Assembly (NCBI RefSeq): GCF_034931005.1
Contig: NZ_JAYGIN010000004.1
Location: forward strand, 124,001 to 188,000
Source of the DNA: Arcicella sp034931005
Lineage (GTDB): Bacteria > Bacteroidota > Bacteroidia > Cytophagales > Spirosomataceae
DNA: 64,000 bases
Reading direction: 5' to 3'
Shown: positions 59,642 through 64,000 of the stretch, piece by piece
How the letters are laid out: every line of letters starts with the position of its first letter
Numbering within the stretch: the stretch's first letter is position 1
Translations under genes and position numbers: made by a program
Notes under the pieces: generated by a model
What the model was told of the DNA's origin: nothing
The model's database searches: none
Seen by the model: only the letters and a program-made list of their open reading frames with translations

Positions 59642-60112
59642 ATGGCATTACAAGTAGGCGAAAAAGCCCCAGATTTCAAATTGTATAATTCTGAAAAACA
59701 AGAAGTTAGCCTTTCAGATTTTAAAGGTAAAAACGTTGTTGTTTTATTTTTCCCATTAGCATTTACAGGTGTTTGTACGGCTGAATTATGCGAAATGCGT
59801 GATAATATCGCTACGTACTCACAACTGAACGCAGAGATTTTGGGTATTTCTGTCGATTCTCTTTTCACCTTAGAGAAATTCAAGGCTGAACAAAAATTAC
59901 CATTCAATTTATTGTCAGATTTCAACAAAGACGTTTCTTCGTCTTATGGTTCTTTGTACGAAAACTTCGTGTTGGGTATGAAAGGTGTTTCAAAACGTTC
60001 TGCTTTTGTAGTTGATGCAGAAGGAACAATTCAATATGCTGAAGTATTGGAAGATGCTGGAAAAACACCAAGTTTTGAGGCTGTTCAATCAGCATTAGCG
60101 AGTCTTTCGTAA
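59642..60112 (+). CDS. Thiol peroxidase/peroxiredoxin (AhpC/TSA family)
   Basis: 156 residues from the ATG at 59642; the longer frame to 59585 is repeat-derived. Peroxidatic Cys45 in FTGVCTAELC and a second Cys50 five residues later, the arrangement of AhpE/Prx5-type or BCP-related enzymes. It reduces peroxides with thiols in the cytoplasm. The final hairpin AACGTAGTCAGCGTT terminates it. Confidence 0.9.
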   Translation: MALQVGEKAPDFKLYNSEKQEVSLSDFKGKNVVVLFFPLAFTGVCTAELCEMRDNIATYSQLNAEILGISVDSLFTLEKFKAEQKLPFNLLSDFNKDVSSSYGSLYENFVLGMKGVSKRSAFVVDAEGTIQYAEVLEDAGKTPSFEAVQSALASLS

Positions 60113-60120
60113 TTTTTTTT

Positions 60121-60153
60121 AACGTAGTCAGCGTTCAAAACGCTGACTACGTT
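60121..60153. terminator. Palindrome/terminator AACGTAGTCAGCGTT after the peroxiredoxin
   Basis: 15-bp perfect stem with a CAA loop and T-runs on both sides. The foot contains GTAG, as in the REP-like families. Confidence 0.8.
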
Positions 60154-60546
60154 GTTTTTAATTTCTTCTTTTGGCAGTACCTACTTCTATTTAATCCTCT
60201 TCTTTTCGTAATATTTTTATCGAAAAATATCTTCTCAATTAAGTATAAACCCTAATAACAACTTGTCTTTTTTGTCTTAATTTCAAAGTCTGATGTTTGG
60301 ATAAAACATGAAAATCAATAAATATTATATATTTAATAAAAAGTATAATTTTTATTGGTTGACGTATTTTAATTAAATAACTTTGGTAGTAAGTAACTAT
60401 TGAAAAGCAGCAAACCTCTGCTTGTTTTTTTATAGTAAGTGTTCTATGGTGTTATATATAGAATTTAATAGGGTAAAATGACAAATTAATGAGGTGATTT
60501 ACCGTTAATGTGTAAGCAAAAATTAAACTTGAATCCTAAAAAACGA
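60154..60546. other. Gap upstream of the DUF1080 gene
   Basis: AT-rich, no gene seen. It contains the promoter described separately and about 150 bases of leader. Confidence 0.5.
60355..60385 (+). promoter_or_regulatory. Strong candidate promoter for the DUF1080 gene
   Basis: TTG (60355-60357), a 20-base spacer and TAACTTTG (60378-60385), a full consensus match. It predicts a start near 60392 and a 155-base leader. Confidence 0.55.
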
Positions 60547-62379
60547 ATGTTAAAGAAACTATTATTCCTATTTTTCCCCCTTGCAGGAATGGCACAAAAT
60601 CAGATTCCTCTAAATGATTTGAGTGCGTTCAATAACCCAAGTGCCAACTGGACTATCGAAGGTGGCGTTACGGTTGGAGCAAGTCCTGCTGCCTTTACAA
60701 CCACCGCAGGTAAGGGCGTTTTAGTATGCACTTTACGAGGACCAAAATATCAATTAACGGACGATTTATTCTCAAAATTGGAACACGGAGATTTAAAAAT
60801 ATCTTTCGATTTTATGATTCCGAAGGGCTCAAATTCTGGGTTTTATTTACAAAGTCGTTACGAAGTTCAAATTTTAGATTCATGGTTGAAAAAAAATCCA
60901 AATGACGGCGATTGCGGAGCAATTTATCATCGTTGGGACGAGTCTCGTGGTAAAGGAAACGAAGGCTATGAAGGACATCCACCACGCCAAAATGCCAGTA
61001 AAGCTCCTGGACTCTGGAATCATATCGAAATTGATTTTAAAGCACCCACGTTTGATGCTTCGGGAAAGAAATTAACCAATGCCCGTATTAATTCGGTGTA
61101 TTTGAATGGACTGTTAGTGCATGAAAATGTTGAATTGTTGGGCGTAACTCGTGGAGCCGTTTCTCAACAAGAAGTAGCAAAAGCACCATTCAGAATTCAA
61201 GGCGACCACGGAGCAGTAGCGTTCAAGAATTTTAATTATCAGATTTTTGAAAAAAGTGATATTGCTTTTACTCCCGTGAAATATGAGCTTTACGAGGGTG
61301 CTGTCAATGGATTTAAACCTGTGAATGCTACACCAACAGCAACAGGAACATTGCCGCAACCAACGCAAAAAGTGATTGATAAAAAGAAAGACTTTTTGTT
61401 AAAATTTGACGGAAAATTTACAACGAAAGTGGCGGATAATTACACGTTTATTGGTCAATGGGAAGCAATGGGAGCAATTATTGTGGATAATGATACCGTA
61501 GTAAGAGGATGGCATTTGCCTTCAGAATACGCTAAAGGAAGCAAGAAATTAACCGCTGGCGAACATACTTACACCATTCTTTATACCAAAGATTATAATT
61601 GGCGACCAAATTCATTGGGCGTTTTTATCCAAAAAGATTCTTGGGAGAAACAAGCAATTACTGAGCGTACTTCTTTGCTTGATATGGTGCCTGTGCCTTT
61701 AATTGACGTACAACCAAGCGATGCTCCTGCAATGCAACGTTCATTTATTATGTACGGAGATAAGAAAATTACGCACGGAATCAATGTGGGAATGCCAAGT
61801 GGTTTAAATTTCTCTTATGATTTAAACCAAGGTGGATTTTTGCAATTATGGAGAGGAAAATTCTTAAACGCAACCGATATGTGGCTCGACCGTGGCGAAC
61901 CACAAACCTCAGCTCCAATGGGTTTAACAGTTAATTCAAACGATAAATTTCCATTAGCGTATTTGTCAACTGCTGACGCTGAATTTCCTGAAAATTTAAC
62001 GAAAGAAGATTTAAAGTATAAAGGTTATAAACTCGAAAAACTGGCAATTGGAAACGGTTATCCAACTTTTATGTATGACTATAAAGGTTTGAAAGTGAAA
62101 GATGCCACTACGCCTTTGGATAAAGCAGAAGGTTTGAGTCGTCACCTAACTTTTGAAGGCGAAGTTGCAGCAGGAAAACAACTGTACGCACTCATTGCAG
62201 AAGGAACGAGTGTTGCTGAAGTAGCTCCAAACCGCTACGCCATCGATAACCAAAACTATTACGTTGAAGTTGTACCAACTGCTAACAACAAAGCTATTGT
62301 ACGTGAAAGTAAAGGGAAAAAACAAATCCTTATGCCTTTAACGGGTTCGAAAGAAGTTTCATATAACATTATCTTTTAA
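60547..62379 (+). CDS. Secreted DUF1080 (3-keto-disaccharide hydrolase) protein with PA14-like domain
   Basis: 610 residues from the ATG at 60547, which begins a signal peptide MLKKLLFLFFPLAGMAQ. The DUF1080 concanavalin-like domain (about 30-230) includes ISFDFMIPKGSNSGFYLQSR, GAIYHRW and LWNHIEIDFKA. A PA14-like beta domain follows (FDGKFTTKVADNYTFIGQWE ... IVDNDTVVRGWH). DUF1080 proteins were linked to hydrolysis of 3-keto-glucosides. The next gene codes for a propeller dehydrogenase-like protein, a typical partner, 145 bases downstream. Confidence 0.88.
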   Translation: MLKKLLFLFFPLAGMAQNQIPLNDLSAFNNPSANWTIEGGVTVGASPAAFTTTAGKGVLVCTLRGPKYQLTDDLFSKLEHGDLKISFDFMIPKGSNSGFYLQSRYEVQILDSWLKKNPNDGDCGAIYHRWDESRGKGNEGYEGHPPRQNASKAPGLWNHIEIDFKAPTFDASGKKLTNARINSVYLNGLLVHENVELLGVTRGAVSQQEVAKAPFRIQGDHGAVAFKNFNYQIFEKSDIAFTPVKYELYEGAVNGFKPVNATPTATGTLPQPTQKVIDKKKDFLLKFDGKFTTKVADNYTFIGQWEAMGAIIVDNDTVVRGWHLPSEYAKGSKKLTAGEHTYTILYTKDYNWRPNSLGVFIQKDSWEKQAITERTSLLDMVPVPLIDVQPSDAPAMQRSFIMYGDKKITHGINVGMPSGLNFSYDLNQGGFLQLWRGKFLNATDMWLDRGEPQTSAPMGLTVNSNDKFPLAYLSTADAEFPENLTKEDLKYKGYKLEKLAIGNGYPTFMYDYKGLKVKDATTPLDKAEGLSRHLTFEGEVAAGKQLYALIAEGTSVAEVAPNRYAIDNQNYYVEVVPTANNKAIVRESKGKKQILMPLTGSKEVSYNIIF

Positions 62380-62524
62380 ATAGTTGTTAGGGATTAGTTT
62401 TTAGGTGTTAGTATTTCTAACGGATACTTAATTATTTAGCTTTCAGCTATGATAAAAATAAATAACTGAAAATTTAACAAATGCGATATTCGCTTTTCGC
62501 AAATCGCTTTTTCGCTCACTATAC

Positions 62525-64000
62525 ATGAAAAACTATAAATATTTACTCATCACAATACTTGGTTTTTTGACGCAACAAACCTTTGCTCAATTAAAATCAA
62601 AGCCACTTACTGAAGAGGATTTTTACGAAATAAAAACGGTAACGATTCCCGAAGGAATTAAATTAGAAGTCGGTGGGGTTGCTCCCATGCCAGACGGCCG
62701 TGTGGCAGTGTGTACTCGTCGTGGAGAAGTTTGGATTATCGAAAATCCATACATGCCCGATGGAACACAACCAAGCTATACATTATTTGCGAGTGGTTTG
62801 CACGAATCTTTGGGTTTGGCGTATCGTGACGGCTCATTTTATTGTACGCAACGTGGTGAACTTACTAAATTGACTGACACCGACGGAGACGATAAAGCTG
62901 ATATTTATGAATCAGTTGCCAATTGGGATTTATCAGGAAATTACCATGAATATTCTTACGGTCCAGAGTTTGATAAAAATGGAGATATGTATTTGACCTT
63001 CAACGTGGCGTGGGTAGGTTATGGCGAAGGAAAATTGGCAAAATGGAGAGGTTGGTTAGTGAAAATCAAAAAAGACGGTACACTCGAGCCAGTTGCAACG
63101 GGCTTACGTTCACCCGCAGGATTTACAGTTAATTCAAACGGCGATGTTTTATACGGAGAAAACCAAGGTGACTGGGTAGGTTCTGGAAGAATTACACACC
63201 TTGAAAAAGGCGATTTTGCAGGAAATGCAGGCGGACTTTGGTGGACAAAAGAACCAGAATCTCCATTAAAACCAACGACTGTAAAAGACGTACCCGATAC
63301 AGGCGAACCGATGTACGAAGCCGCAAAAAAAATGAAATCTTTAAAATTGCCAGCCGTTTGGTTTCCGCACGCTTTGATGGGAATTTCTACGGCAGATATG
63401 ATTGAAGACCAAACTGCGGGTAAATTTGGACCTTTTCAAGGACAGTATTTTGTGTATGACCAAGGGCAGTCAAAAGCCATGCGTATGACCTTGGAAAAAG
63501 TAAAAGGACAATATCAAGGAGCTTGTTATCCATTCCGTGAAGGTTTCCAATCAGGAACAATCCGTGCAAGATGGGGAAATGACGGTTCAATGTTCGTGGG
63601 AATGACTTCAAGAGGTTGGGGGTCAACGGGCAAAGACCTTTACGGTTTGCAACGCTTAGTTTGGAATGGTCGTATGCCATTTGAAATGAAAACCGTTTCT
63701 GCTCGTCCCGACGGTTTTGAAATCGAATTTACACAACCAATCAACAAAGCAACGGCAGAAAATTTGAGTAATTATGAGTTGAAAAGTTTTACTTATAAAT
63801 ACCAACATCAATACGGAAGCCCAATTATCAATCAAGAAGCAACGCCTTTGCGTGGTGTAATTGTATCGGAAGACCGCACAAAAGTACGTTTGGTAGTTGA
63901 CAATTTACGTTTAGGTTACATTCACCAAATTACGTTAAATGGCGTTTTGAACGACCAAGCACAACCACTTTTACATGATTTTGCTTTTTATACGCTCAAT
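62525..64000 (+). CDS. Secreted sugar-dehydrogenase-like beta-propeller, N-terminal part (runs off window)
   Basis: The frame from the ATG at 62525 stays open for 492 codons to the window edge. Signal peptide MKNYKYLLITILGFLTQQTF. It then reads MPDGRVAVCTRRGEVWIIEN, YGPEFDKNGDMYLTFNVAWV, TGLRSPAGFTVNSNGDVLYG and FPHALMGISTADMIEDQTAG, a glucose/sorbosone dehydrogenase-like propeller often found in Planctomycetes and Cytophagales together with DUF1080. A C-terminal Ig-like part begins near 435 (GFEIEFTQPINKATAENLSN). Periplasmic. The rest, possibly a cytochrome or ThuA end, is outside the window. Confidence 0.85.
   Translation, partial: MKNYKYLLITILGFLTQQTFAQLKSKPLTEEDFYEIKTVTIPEGIKLEVGGVAPMPDGRVAVCTRRGEVWIIENPYMPDGTQPSYTLFASGLHESLGLAYRDGSFYCTQRGELTKLTDTDGDDKADIYESVANWDLSGNYHEYSYGPEFDKNGDMYLTFNVAWVGYGEGKLAKWRGWLVKIKKDGTLEPVATGLRSPAGFTVNSNGDVLYGENQGDWVGSGRITHLEKGDFAGNAGGLWWTKEPESPLKPTTVKDVPDTGEPMYEAAKKMKSLKLPAVWFPHALMGISTADMIEDQTAGKFGPFQGQYFVYDQGQSKAMRMTLEKVKGQYQGACYPFREGFQSGTIRARWGNDGSMFVGMTSRGWGSTGKDLYGLQRLVWNGRMPFEMKTVSARPDGFEIEFTQPINKATAENLSNYELKSFTYKYQHQYGSPIINQEATPLRGVIVSEDRTKVRLVVDNLRLGYIHQITLNGVLNDQAQPLLHDFAFYTLN

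Overview
This is an AT-rich stretch of a Bacteroidota chromosome, most likely order Cytophagales (Arcicella/Flectobacillus/Emticicia-like; the genus is an inference). Supporting signs are genes without Shine-Dalgarno sites, promoters of the TTG-N19-20-TAnnTTTG type, type IX secretion C-terminal sorting domains on an amylase and a protease, a '3-coathanger stack' tail on another protease, SMP-30, DUF1080, ThuA and Gfo/Idh/MocA enzymes, and CoaX next to an outer-membrane barrel and LptC. I see no rRNA, tRNA, CRISPR array, prophage or intact transposase. One structural RNA, the small SRP RNA (14464-14541), lies in a gap with no gene call.

Layout: 1-7 kb holds the start of a Ppx/GppA phosphatase, a truncated-looking HesB/IscA protein, a DUF7935-like protein, a MIC-like repeat, an MFS permease, a secreted coiled-coil protein, a large subtilase and an Lrp regulator. 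7-12 kb holds metH and a HigBA toxin-antitoxin cassette set between two nearly identical hairpins. 12-21 kb holds ThuA, TMEM220, TPR, SRP RNA, a GH13 amylase, Maf, a SMEK-like conflict protein, GH28 and DoxX. 21-27 kb holds glpK, a small conserved protein, msrC, glpF and ruvB. 27-36 kb holds a second large subtilase, an M28 peptidase, a Gfo/Idh/MocA oxidoreductase with a duplicated gene tail, and a transsulfuration enzyme. 36-39 kb holds a hypothetical, a TSUP permease, an AbiTii-type defence protein and a decayed gene tail. 39-43 kb is a uronate block (DUF2264, GH88, KduI). 43-47.3 kb holds envelope proteins and a recombinational island with an aspS fragment. 47-52 kb holds a RelE/ParE toxin-antitoxin pair abutting recN, a DUF6934 protein with a 46-residue partner, SCO1 and cytochrome c. 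52-64 kb holds lptC, a barrel protein, coaX, an ExuT-like MFS, MscS, SMP-30, bioB, a peroxiredoxin, a DUF1080 hydrolase and a truncated sugar-dehydrogenase-like propeller.

How the genes work together: GH28, GH88, DUF2264, KduI and the ExuT-like MFS outline pectin/uronate use. glpK and glpF form a glycerol pair. MetH, the transsulfuration enzyme and free-methionine sulfoxide reductase touch methionine. SMEK, AbiTii, HigBA and the RelE/ParE pair are scattered defence or addiction genes, none in a large island.

The most striking feature is at DNA level. At least twelve sequence families of REP-like palindromes fill the 3' gaps. Many begin with GTAG, the tetranucleotide recognised by RAYT (TnpA-REP) enzymes. 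In at least five genes or gene fragments the stop codon is itself part of the palindrome, and some elements appear to have rewritten C-termini, captured a gene tail, or landed in frame inside metH.
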